Assembly: GCF_000427465.1 (NCBI RefSeq)
Contig: NZ_ATYB01000008.1
Coordinates: 1,302,001-1,366,000 of the forward strand
From: Sinorhizobium arboris LMG 14919
GTDB lineage: Bacteria; Pseudomonadota; Alphaproteobacteria; Rhizobiales; Rhizobiaceae
Direction of reading: 5' to 3'
Length of the DNA stretch: 64,000 bases
The translations under genes and the position numbers were made by a program. The notes beneath the pieces are model-generated. The model was not told where the DNA came from and searched no databases. It worked only from the letters and a program-made list of their open reading frames with translations. Below are positions 17,889-25,948 of the stretch, one piece after another (position 1 is the stretch's first letter; every line of letters starts with the position of its first letter).

Positions 17889-20800
17889 CAGAACCGCACT
17901 TTGACGGTGCCCTTGACCGTGGGACCCCAGCCGGGCAGCCCGTCCCGTATCTCGAATTCCTCATCAAGCAGATTGAAGCCGGCGAGCTCCACCTCGATCC
18001 GCTTGTCGAAGGGCTCCCACTGAAGAGCGGCGTCGAGCGTCCAGAAGTCGTCGTGCGTTATCGGACCCTCTGCGCGCTCGCCTACGTAATTTGCGGCAAC
18101 GGTCGTTTTGACGTTGGCCGTGCTCACCCAGGTAAGTGCCAGCTGGCCCGAATATTCGGGAAGGAAGGGAAGGTCGCCGGCGCCGCCTGCCGAGAGGTCC
18201 TCGCTTTCGGTGCGCGCCACCGTCGCCGAAAGACCCAAGCCGTGGCCGAATGCCAGATTGGCGGTCACTGCGAAGCGGTCGAGTCGACCCTTGTCGAAAG
18301 GGAAATCCGTCCTTGCCGCCAGGAAGGGACTGATGATCGGGATGGGTATCGAACCGTCATGAATTTCCTGATGCTGATAGTCGATCGCCGTAAACAGCCA
18401 GTCCGTCCACTCGGCATCCCAACGCAGCGCCAGCGTGTCGGCATAGCCCTCCGTACCGATCAAAAACTGGTTGGGCTGCAGCCCGACTATGCCGACCGGC
18501 GCGAGCGTGGCGGAGCCGAAATTATAACCTTCCCGCTGAACGGCGGCACGGAGCCAGTGACCCTCTGCCGGCGCCCAGGCGACGCCGAGCTTCGGTTCGA
18601 GCCGGACGTCGTTGTTGTTGACATCTTCGATATAGCGGGCGAACAGTGCGCCTTCGATCTTGAGGTCGGGCGTGATTTCATAAAGGCCGTCGACATAGGC
18701 TTTGGCGACGGCTTGCGTAAAATCGAATCGGGTCGGCGCGGCAAAGCTGAAATGCGTCCGCAAGTCCGATTGCACCTTCCCGCCCTCGATGCCATAGCGC
18801 CACGTCAGGTCGCCCTGCCCATACATGTGGTTGAGCGCGGCGATGTAGGTTCGTTCCCTGCTATCCAGATCGAATTCGGTTTGGGTGCCTGCATCGGAGA
18901 GGGCCAGGCTGTCGCCCGTGCGCAATTCCTTGAAGAAGAGGGCGGCATTGCCGACGTTGCGGTAACCGAATGTGTGGCTCCAGGCGAGGCCGGAAATCAG
19001 GCCGGAAGACTCGTCACCCAGTTCGAGGTCCGGCGGAACCGGCAGAAGCTGCTGGAATTCATCGACGTCCGAATAGTTCGCGAAGGCGACGACGCGGTCG
19101 TCGGGAGTGGGGCTGGCCGTGACATAGCCGTTGCCACCGATTACCCGCAGTTCGCGTTCCAGTCGCGCGCCTTCGGATTCGACCGTATCGCGGGGCTCCT
19201 CCCACTGAAAGGTGCCGGAAACGCTGATCGGGAAGGGCGAGACCGTAAAGCCGCGAACCGCCGCTTCCCCGATCCACCCGGTATGATCCTCATTGGCGGT
19301 GAACCCGCCGCCCAACTCCGCTTCGAAGAAGGGAGAACGCAGCAGATTGGCCGTCCGCTCGCGGCTGGCGAGCATGTGCGGTTCGATCAGAAGCCCCTGG
19401 ATGAGCGCGGAAAAGCTGGCCGGATTGACCGTGTTCGTGATCGCGTTCGCTGCGAAATCGTAAGCGTTGAAGAAGGGATTGACGCTGCCGCGGACCGCCT
19501 GGTCGACATAGCTTGCAGCGGTGAAGGGATCGAAGACGGCGTCGCCGTAGTATTGGCCCCAGGCATCCAACCCCTGCAGGCGGAAGGCGTCGTTAAGCGT
19601 CGAGCCCTGCTCCTGGTTGGCGCCGAGTGCCGCCGTGTCGCCGCCCTTGGCGCGGGTGCGGCGCAGGGCTTCCTGAGCGTTGCGAATGGCCGCATCGGCG
19701 TCATAGGCATCGATCGCGATCGCGGTTCTGACCGTCGCCACGACCGGATCGTTCGGATCGAGCCGGTCGGCGTTGTCGAGCGCCTGAGCTGCCGGAATGC
19801 GGTCGCCCTTCTCGTAATGCGCGGCCGCGAGCAGAAGCTGGGCGTTCGAATAGGCAGGGTTGGCCGTCGAGCCGGCGAGCAGGTCTTCGACCGCCTTGTC
19901 GGCCTCGCCGTTCTGCATGTGATAGCGGCCGCGCGCCACCAGCGCCACGTCGAAGGAGGGGTCGACCGAAAGCGCGGCGTCGATCTCCCGCTTCGCCTCG
20001 GCCATCCGCATCTCGTCCATGTATTGAATTGCCAGGTTTGCATGGGAGACGGGATCGAGCGGATCGAGCGCAATGGCCTGCTTGAATGCAGCCTCGGCTG
20101 CCCGGTTGTCGCCGCGCGCGCCCTGTACCAGACCGAGGGAATTCCAGATGGACGAGGAGCCCGGAGCGGTTTTCAGGGCCCTGTTGAGATCCTCAAGGGC
20201 GGCCTCGAGATCGTTGTCGATGTGATAGCGATAATGGGCGCGTGCCTCGAGCGCCGTCGGGTCTTCAGGGTCGATCGAAAGCGCCCGTTCGACGCCGTCG
20301 CGAAGCTCGTCGCGATCATCCAGCAGGAGGGCGAACTGCGCGCGTGCCGCGGGCAGGGTCGGGTCGTCGGGATATTGCTGCTCGGCCTTTTTCATCATCG
20401 CGATCGCCGCAGGGATGTCCTCCCGGAAACCGGCGGTCCAGGCCCGGGCCATGCCCGCATAGCGGCCGCTTGCGTTGCGCGGCGGCTCCTCCACACGGGC
20501 AGGATCGGCGAGCCCGCGCGCAAAATAGCCGCCATAGGCCGCGATCGTGCGGCGGCTCGGGTCGAGGTTGCGTTCGGCCCTCGCGAACAGGCCCGCCGCC
20601 TCCTTATACCGGTTCGAAGAACCGGCGATCAATGCCCTGACGAGGTCGGCACGTGCCGCCTGGGAGCGGGTCAGGCCGCGGCTCGTCGCTTCCGCGAGCG
20701 CGGCCTGAGCCTTGTGACGGCCATCGAGGGAAAGATAAATCTCCGCAAGCGTCAGCCATTCCTCGGCCGAGCGTGATGCTGCCGGCAAGGCCTCGATGCG

Positions 20801-21478
20801 CGCACGCTCGCGGCGCATTTCGGGAACGCTGAAGGGTGTGGCCGGCATCCAGACGAAGGCGTTGCGAAGCGACAGATGAAAGAGCATCTGCTCGCGATCC
20901 TTCGGCGTCACGATCACGATCTTCGTCGGCGCGCTGCCGATCGCGGCAACGGCGCCTTCGCCCTGCTGCACCGTCACGCTGCCATAGGCATTGCTGAGTT
21001 CGACGACCCCTTCGAGGACGACGAGCGAGGTCTTGCCATCGGCACCGACGGTAAGCGTCCAGTCGGTGCCGCGGATGGCGGCGGTTGCGGCAGGCGTGTC
21101 GATCAGCAGGCCCTCGCCACCGCGCTCGGCGCGCGCCCAGATGGTACCTGCCTGCAATTCGAGATTCGAGTCGCCTCCGCCAATCTCCTTGACCCGCAGC
21201 GCGGTGTTTCGCCCGAGCCTTATCTGCGTGTGATCCCGGAAGAGCACGGCGAGCGCACCCGTGGCGTTGGTCCGCAGCACGTCGCCGGGAAGCAGATCCT
21301 GGGCGAGGTCTACGACCCGCCAGTTGGAAACGTCGACAAAGCGGACCTCCTCGCCGGATTTGCGGGCAATGACGGAGCCGGCTGCGGGGGCCGGGCGCGG
21401 AACCGTCTCGGCAAGCGCCCCCAAGGGAGCAACAAGCGTCACCGCGGCAAGCAATGCCCCCGTTCTTCTTCCCCGCAT
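17888..21478 (-). CDS. FecR-TPR-beta-barrel outer-membrane protein (NsrA-like)
   Basis: A 1196-residue exported protein. ATG 21478 follows GAGGGG and begins a signal peptide (cleavage near ALAETV); upstream in-frame starts are unsupported. A FecR-like domain lies at ~30-165 (GDVLRTNATGALAVLFRDHTQI, IRGTDWTLTVG), TPR-type helices at ~225-580 (DPLDPVSHANLAIQYMDE and similar units), and a beta-rich C-terminal half ends GTVKVRF with the terminal Phe of outer-membrane barrels. This layout resembles NsrA of S. meliloti, an outer-membrane protein needed for plant-signal perception upstream of adenylate cyclases (recalled, not checked). It overlaps the CHASE2 cyclase gene, suggesting joint work as a surface sensor. 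Confidence 0.8.
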   Translation of the reverse strand: MRGRRTGALLAAVTLVAPLGALAETVPRPAPAAGSVIARKSGEEVRFVDVSNWRVVDLAQDLLPGDVLRTNATGALAVLFRDHTQIRLGRNTALRVKEIGGGDSNLELQAGTIWARAERGGEGLLIDTPAATAAIRGTDWTLTVGADGKTSLVVLEGVVELSNAYGSVTVQQGEGAVAAIGSAPTKIVIVTPKDREQMLFHLSLRNAFVWMPATPFSVPEMRRERARIEALPAASRSAEEWLTLAEIYLSLDGRHKAQAALAEATSRGLTRSQAARADLVRALIAGSSNRYKEAAGLFARAERNLDPSRRTIAAYGGYFARGLADPARVEEPPRNASGRYAGMARAWTAGFREDIPAAIAMMKKAEQQYPDDPTLPAARAQFALLLDDRDELRDGVERALSIDPEDPTALEARAHYRYHIDNDLEAALEDLNRALKTAPGSSSIWNSLGLVQGARGDNRAAEAAFKQAIALDPLDPVSHANLAIQYMDEMRMAEAKREIDAALSVDPSFDVALVARGRYHMQNGEADKAVEDLLAGSTANPAYSNAQLLLAAAHYEKGDRIPAAQALDNADRLDPNDPVVATVRTAIAIDAYDADAAIRNAQEALRRTRAKGGDTAALGANQEQGSTLNDAFRLQGLDAWGQYYGDAVFDPFTAASYVDQAVRGSVNPFFNAYDFAANAITNTVNPASFSALIQGLLIEPHMLASRERTANLLRSPFFEAELGGGFTANEDHTGWIGEAAVRGFTVSPFPISVSGTFQWEEPRDTVESEGARLERELRVIGGNGYVTASPTPDDRVVAFANYSDVDEFQQLLPVPPDLELGDESSGLISGLAWSHTFGYRNVGNAALFFKELRTGDSLALSDAGTQTEFDLDSRERTYIAALNHMYGQGDLTWRYGIEGGKVQSDLRTHFSFAAPTRFDFTQAVAKAYVDGLYEITPDLKIEGALFARYIEDVNNNDVRLEPKLGVAWAPAEGHWLRAAVQREGYNFGSATLAPVGIVGLQPNQFLIGTEGYADTLALRWDAEWTDWLFTAIDYQHQEIHDGSIPIPIISPFLAARTDFPFDKGRLDRFAVTANLAFGHGLGLSATVARTESEDLSAGGAGDLPFLPEYSGQLALTWVSTANVKTTVAANYVGERAEGPITHDDFWTLDAALQWEPFDKRIEVELAGFNLLDEEFEIRDGLPGWGPTVKGTVKVRF

Positions 21479-21503
21479 TTCCGAAATACCCCTCGCAATA
21501 GTG

Positions 21504-21516
21504 AATCCAGTGGATT
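21504..21516. promoter_or_regulatory. Perfect palindrome upstream of nsrA-like gene
   Basis: AATCCAGTGGATT is a perfect 13-base palindrome 26 bases upstream of the start at 21478, within the 129-base divergent region. It could be an operator for the minus-strand operon. The binding protein is unknown. No clear TGTN8ACA-type cAMP-receptor site was seen in this region. Confidence 0.35.
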
Positions 21517-21537
21517 TATAGGGAGGAAAAGTCAAGT

Positions 21538-21551
21538 GCCCAGTTTTGGGC
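21538..21551. promoter_or_regulatory. Inverted repeat GCCCA-N4-TGGGC in divergent region
   Basis: GCCCA (21538-21542) and TGGGC (21547-21551) form a perfect short inverted repeat midway between the NsrA-like gene and the PycTM-like gene. It may be an operator shared by both directions. Confidence 0.3.
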
Positions 21552-21607
21552 GTATGCTTTTACTGGCGGAGTGTAATAAAGAGGAGACGAATAGAGGGGA
21601 GTGGCGG

Positions 21608-22153
21608 ATGGAAGCAGGGGGAAATCTGTATAGGCTCGATCCTCCAAGTGAAGGAGCGGCGCCGGAGGCGATGCTGGGGGCCTATTACGACCACATCAGG
21701 AAGGTAAATGATGTCTTTGCCGATCAGATAAAGACATCCGATCAGAAAGCCGCCTATATATTCACTTTCATGTTCGCTTTTCTGGTGACGTCGCAAGAAG
21801 GGCGCAGTGTCTTTGCCTGGCAGCGCTATGCGGAGGGCAGCACCATCCCGATGGTGTTCTCGGCTATGCTTGCGCTTGCCTCGATCTTCTCGATCGTGTC
21901 GGCGATCCTCGTGGTCCTGCCCAGGAAAAGCGCAACCTCGACGACGCTGTTCTGGGGCGCCTGGTCCCGTCATCGGGAGAGCTTCATGCGGGCAGCAGGG
22001 GCTGGCGATCGGGCTTATCTTTTCCGCCAATATGCCGAGAACGCGGACGCGCTTGCGGCGATCGCCTGCGGCAAATACCGTTGCGTCAGCTTCGCCTTCC
22101 GCGGGCTGCTCGTAACGGTGCTTTCCTATATCTGCCTTCTGGCGGTGAAGTGA
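21608..22153 (+). CDS. PycTM-like (DUF5706/SLATT-type) membrane protein, possible Pycsar-like effector
   Basis: A 181-residue protein, ATG 21608 behind GAGGGGAG. A short soluble N-terminus with an amphipathic helix (YYDHIRKVNDVFADQIKTSDQKA) leads into helix ~48-62, helix ~80-105, a ~55-residue cytoplasmic linker rich in charged residues, and a third helix ~164-180 at the very end. The DxK-A start of the first helix, the 2+1 helix layout and the size match the PycTM effector family (DUF5706), whose members open the membrane when bound by a cyclic nucleotide. It is divergent from a class III cyclase operon, which supports a cyclic-nucleotide link. The assignment is by eye, without a profile search. 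Confidence 0.55.
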   Translation: MEAGGNLYRLDPPSEGAAPEAMLGAYYDHIRKVNDVFADQIKTSDQKAAYIFTFMFAFLVTSQEGRSVFAWQRYAEGSTIPMVFSAMLALASIFSIVSAILVVLPRKSATSTTLFWGAWSRHRESFMRAAGAGDRAYLFRQYAENADALAAIACGKYRCVSFAFRGLLVTVLSYICLLAVK

Positions 22154-22239
22154 TCGGCGCGGAGCGATGCTCCGGCCTAGTCTGCAGGAATCCGCGGTAA
22201 AAGGCGGTTCGTGCCAGGTTCTACGGAGGGTCCCGCTCA

Positions 22240-22290
22240 TCCCAAGGACTTGGGCTGACTGGATTCCTGTGACGAACACAGCAATAAGGG
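22240..22290 (-). repeat. Extragenic hairpin repeat (second copy)
   Basis: Read on the minus strand this gives GCTGTGTTCGTCACAGG, then AATCCAGTCAGCCCAAGTCC, the same hairpin-plus-ATCCAG layout as 12309-12341 on the plus strand. It lies between the convergent PycTM-like gene and the GntR gene. Confidence 0.5.
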
Positions 22291-22314
22291 GAGAAGACGC
22301 ATTTCCTGCGTCCT

Positions 22315-23001
22315 CTAAACCGCGTCGCGCACCCTCTCCCAGGCCTTCGTCAGATGGCGGCCCAGCACTTCCGATAGCCTGGCCTGGTTGCGCGCTTCCA
22401 GAGCGGTGATTATTTCCTCATGTTCTGCGACCGCCGCGGCCCATTTCTCCGGGCCCTCATGTCCGATGAAGCGGATGCGCTTCAGCCGCGTCTGCAGCAC
22501 GGCATGCATGTCGGCGAGGGCTGCATTGCCCGAAAGGCGGGCGATAGCGGTGTGGATGTCCTGATTGAGCTTGTAGTATTGCATCCGGTCGCCCGCCTCG
22601 TAGCGGCGCACCATTTCGTCGTGGAGCGCCCGCACTTCAGCGATCTCCGCATCGGTCGCGGCCTCGCAGGCAAGTCTGCCTGCGAGCTCCTCCAGCGTCC
22701 GCAGCACGGTGAGCATGTCCCGGACGTCCTTGGCGCTGAAGCGCTTGACGACGGCGCCGCGGCTCGGGACGAGCTCCACCAGACCCTCGCTCGCCAGATA
22801 CTTGATCGCCTCGCGCAGCGGCGTGCGCGATACGCCGAGCTGCTCGCCAAGCTGCCCCTCGTGCAGGCGGCTTCCGGGTGCAAGATCGCCCTCGATGATC
22901 ATGTCGCGCAGATGGCTGACCAGCGTGTCGTGCAGTGCGGTGCGCCGGATGGGTCCCGGGCCGCCCGTGAGCCGCTGCTCCAGTGATTTGATTTCGTTCA
23001 T
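22315..23001 (-). CDS. GntR-family (FadR/FCD) transcriptional regulator
   Basis: A 228-residue regulator. The winged helix-turn-helix lies at ~20-85 (GSRLHEGQLGEQLGVSRTPLREAIKYLASEGLVELVPSRGAVV), followed by an all-helical FCD ligand domain with ALHDEMVRRYEAGD and a His near SHLRD-type positions. FCD regulators usually sense carboxylic or sugar acids. It is transcribed away from pdxA2-tctCBA and is the probable local repressor of that operon. The start has no strong ribosome site. Confidence 0.88.
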   Translation of the reverse strand: MNEIKSLEQRLTGGPGPIRRTALHDTLVSHLRDMIIEGDLAPGSRLHEGQLGEQLGVSRTPLREAIKYLASEGLVELVPSRGAVVKRFSAKDVRDMLTVLRTLEELAGRLACEAATDAEIAEVRALHDEMVRRYEAGDRMQYYKLNQDIHTAIARLSGNAALADMHAVLQTRLKRIRFIGHEGPEKWAAAVAEHEEIITALEARNQARLSEVLGRHLTKAWERVRDAV

Positions 23002-23118
23002 TTGTTTCGTCTGAGCTTCGGACCGCCGCGCGGGCCTTCCCCTTGAGTGTGGGCGATTGAATCAGTGCCGCCTCATTCAAGCATGGAGACTGCCTCCGCT
23101 ACCGTCAACAGAAAATGC

Positions 23119-23134
23119 TGCATACAGAATACAA
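23119..23134. promoter_or_regulatory. Candidate GntR/FCD operator upstream of pdxA2
   Basis: TGCATACAGAATACAA shows imperfect symmetry (GTATTC-TGTATGC on the other strand) and has the size of FCD-type sites. It lies in the 198-base divergent region between the regulator and pdxA2. Confidence 0.3.
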
Positions 23135-23199
23135 AAGACTTGATGCAGAATGCTGAATGACGTATGAGGCATCGAAGTACGAAGCGGAGGACATCTCGA

Positions 23200-24246
23200 A
23201 TGACGACACCAGGAGCGGATGGAACGAAGGAGCGGCGGCCTGTGATTGCGCTGGCCATGGGCGACCCCGCGGGGATCAGCCCGGAATTGACGGCGCGGCT
23301 GCTGGCCCTTTCCGACATCCGCGACGCGGCGCACATCATTGCCATCGGCGATCGCCGCATCCTCGACGAGGGTGCCCGGGTTGCCGGCGTCATGCTGGAA
23401 CTGGAAGCCGCTTCGCTCGAAGCGCTCGATAATGCCGGCACAGCCCGCCACGTCTTCGTGGACCTCGCCCATCTCGATCCGGCCGATGTGGTACGCGGCG
23501 AGGCGACACTTGCCGGCGGTACCTTCGCCACGCGCAATTTCCGCACCGCGCTCGAACTCGCCCATGCGGGCAAGGCCGATGCCGTCTGCTTCACGCCCTT
23601 CAACAAGAAGGCGATGCGCTTCGCCTATCCCGGTTATGACGACGAGATCCGCTTCGTCGCCGATGTGCTTTCCTTCACCGGAAAAGTTCGCGAATTCAAT
23701 GTTCTCGAGAAGGTGTGGAACGCGCGGGTGACGTCGCATATCCCGCTCAAGGACGTGGCATCCCATCTGTCGGTGGAGGCGATCCTCGCCGAACTCAAAC
23801 TGACGCAGGCCTGCCTCAAGGATGCTGGCCACGAGGAGGCGAAGATCGCGGTTGCGGGGCTCAATCCGCATGCCGGCGACGGCGGCAGCTTCGGCATGGA
23901 AGAGATCGACATCATCGAGCCGGCGGTCGAAAAGGCCAAGGCGCTCGGCTTCAACGTCGAGGGGCCGTTTCCGGCCGATACGGTCTTCCTTCGGGCGCTC
24001 AAGGAAGGCTTCAACGCGGTGATGACCATGTATCACGACCAGGGTCAGATCGCCATGAAGATCATCGGCTTCGATAAGGGCGTGACGATGATGGGGGGGC
24101 TGCCGTTCCCGCTCTGCACGCCCGCACACGGCACCGCCTATGACATCGCCGGCAGGGGTATCGCCGATATCGGCGCAACGCGCGAGGCGATCCTGCTTGC
24201 GGCCCGCATGGCGAAGAAAAAGCGGGCGCTTTCGGCTGCTGCCTGA
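23200..24246 (+). CDS. PdxA-family dehydrogenase (PdxA2-like)
   Basis: A 348-residue member of the 4-hydroxythreonine-4-phosphate dehydrogenase family, a beta-decarboxylating NAD enzyme class. IALAMGDPAGISPELTARLL begins the fold. Metal-binding His residues sit in ARVTSHIPLK and MTMYHDQGQIAMK, and PAHGTAYDIAGRGIADIGATREA is the usual C-terminal block. ATG 23200 follows GCGGAGG. Location in a sugar-acid operon rather than with pdxJ points to the PdxA2 subgroup that oxidises four-carbon sugar-acid phosphates. The substrate here is inferred only. Confidence 0.85.
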   Translation: MTTPGADGTKERRPVIALAMGDPAGISPELTARLLALSDIRDAAHIIAIGDRRILDEGARVAGVMLELEAASLEALDNAGTARHVFVDLAHLDPADVVRGEATLAGGTFATRNFRTALELAHAGKADAVCFTPFNKKAMRFAYPGYDDEIRFVADVLSFTGKVREFNVLEKVWNARVTSHIPLKDVASHLSVEAILAELKLTQACLKDAGHEEAKIAVAGLNPHAGDGGSFGMEEIDIIEPAVEKAKALGFNVEGPFPADTVFLRALKEGFNAVMTMYHDQGQIAMKIIGFDKGVTMMGGLPFPLCTPAHGTAYDIAGRGIADIGATREAILLAARMAKKKRALSAAA

Positions 24247-24321
24247 ATTCGCACGCTTTCGATGAATACCGGCGTGAGGGGAGGTCTCGCGCCGAAATCC
24301 AGCTCAATGGGAGGACCACGC

Positions 24322-25308
24322 ATGAAAAAATCCGTCTCCATCGCCGTAATCGCGGCCGCCGCTTTCGGCCTTGCCGCGCCGGCATCGGCCTTCGAGCCGA
24401 ACCGCCCGGTCGAATTCGTCGTCACCGCCGGCCCCGGCGGCGGCACCGATATCTTCGCGCGCACCATCCAGGCGATCATCGGCAAATACGAGCTGATGAA
24501 GGCACCGGTCGTCGTCACCAACAAGGGCAGCGCCGGCGGCGCCGAAGGCTTCGTCTACACGGCTGGCTACAAGGGTGATCCCTACAAGCTCGCCTTCGGC
24601 ACCAACAATGCCTACCTGCTGCCGGTGCGCGCCAAGGTGCCCTATACATCCGAGGACCTGACGCCGGTCGCCTCACTCGCGTCCGACGAGTTCGTGCTCT
24701 GGGTGAACGGCAAGGCGGACTACGCGACGGCTGCCGATTTCGTGGCCAAGGCGAAGGAAGGCGGCCTGAAGATCGGCGGCAGCCAGTCCAAGGACGCCGA
24801 CCAGATTCTGACCTCGATGATCAATGAGGTGACCGGCGCCAAGATCAGCTACATCCCCTTCAAAAGCGGCGGCGAGGCGGCCGTTCAGCTCGCCGGCGAG
24901 CATCTCGACGCCAATGTCAACAATCCGAGCGAGAACCTCGGTCAATGGCAGGCCGGCATGGTCAAGCCGCTCTGCGTCTTCAAGAGCGCGAAGTTCACGA
25001 GCGACGCCAAGGTCGCCGGCGACAAGGCCTGGAGCGACATTCCGACCTGCAAGGAAGCCGGGATCCCGATTGAAAACTACTCAATGCCGCGCACCGTCTG
25101 GCTGCCGGCCGGCGTCGAGCAGGAGGTCGTCCAGTTCTATGCGGATGTGCTCCGCAAGGTCTCCGAGACGCCGGAATGGGCGAAATATCTCGCCGACAGC
25201 TCGCAGTCTCCCGGCTATGTGACCGGCGACGAACTCAACGCCGTCATCGAAAAGGATAGCACGACGGTCGGCGAAGTGCTGAAACGCGAAGGCTGGCTCG
25301 CCAACTAA
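24322..25308 (+). CDS. TTT-family periplasmic binding protein (TctC-like)
   Basis: A 328-residue Bug/TctC receptor with a clear signal peptide (MKKSVSIAVIAAAAFGLAAPASA) and the family start RPVEFVVTAGPGGGTDIFARTIQ. ATG 24322 follows GGAGGACC. It captures a carboxylate for the TctB/TctA membrane units encoded next. Given its operon it probably binds a sugar acid rather than citrate. Confidence 0.93.
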   Translation: MKKSVSIAVIAAAAFGLAAPASAFEPNRPVEFVVTAGPGGGTDIFARTIQAIIGKYELMKAPVVVTNKGSAGGAEGFVYTAGYKGDPYKLAFGTNNAYLLPVRAKVPYTSEDLTPVASLASDEFVLWVNGKADYATAADFVAKAKEGGLKIGGSQSKDADQILTSMINEVTGAKISYIPFKSGGEAAVQLAGEHLDANVNNPSENLGQWQAGMVKPLCVFKSAKFTSDAKVAGDKAWSDIPTCKEAGIPIENYSMPRTVWLPAGVEQEVVQFYADVLRKVSETPEWAKYLADSSQSPGYVTGDELNAVIEKDSTTVGEVLKREGWLAN

Positions 25309-25413
25309 GGTCAGGTCACCGGGCGCTTGGGAGCCAAGGTAAGGATGCGGGCCGACCGCATCCGGCCCCGGCCCTCCCATGCGTCCGTTTCTCCGCTCGG
25401 AAAGGTCACGGTC

Positions 25414-25914
25414 ATGAGTGAGAACAGTGCGAATGGGGTCAGCCGCTTTGCGGTGGAACTCGGCGTCGCCGCGCTGACGGGCGCCTTCGGCATCGCTGTC
25501 TGCTACGGCTCCCTCGACATCGGCGCGGGCTGGACCGACATGGGCCCGGATGCGGGCTATTTCCCCTTCTATATCGGCCTGCTCATCATTCTCGGCAGTC
25601 TCGCCAATATCGCGCACGCATTCTTCAAGCATCGCGGTACGGGCGAGGTCTTCCTCGACGGCGCCCGTAGCAGAGTGGTCGCCTCTTTCCTGCTGCCGGT
25701 TGCGGCCTTCGCCGCCGCTTCCGCCTGGCTGGGGCTCTATGTCGGAACGGCGCTCTACATCGCCGCGACCATGCTCTTCCAGGGGCGCTACAAGTGGTGG
25801 ATCTCGATCCCCGCCGGACTCGGCGTCTCGATCTTCTTTTTCATCGTTTTCGAAATCGGCTTCCAGGTTCCGCTGCTGAAGGGACCGGTCGAAGCCTGGT
25901 TCGGAATTTACTGA
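25414..25914 (+). CDS. TTT-family small membrane subunit (TctB-like)
   Basis: A 166-residue protein with about four hydrophobic segments. GAGWTDMGPDAGYFPFYIGLLIILGSL is the conserved TctB segment after helix 1. The start at ATG 25414 avoids an unconserved extension. It is the small permease partner of TctA. Confidence 0.88.
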   Translation: MSENSANGVSRFAVELGVAALTGAFGIAVCYGSLDIGAGWTDMGPDAGYFPFYIGLLIILGSLANIAHAFFKHRGTGEVFLDGARSRVVASFLLPVAAFAAASAWLGLYVGTALYIAATMLFQGRYKWWISIPAGLGVSIFFFIVFEIGFQVPLLKGPVEAWFGIY

Positions 25915-25948
25915 CCCGCAAGGGTGCAGTGCTTGCGGGAGGAATGAC

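Noticed and set aside
17846-20776. A 976-codon open frame antisense to the FecR-TPR-barrel gene
   Set aside because: It is the antisense shadow of a real GC-rich gene; no ribosome site or recognisable domain, and the opposite strand has clear motifs.
17888-21478. TonB-dependent siderophore receptor because of the FecR domain and barrel
   Set aside because: No plug domain or TonB box was seen, and the TPR array is not part of such receptors; no sigma factor gene adjoins.
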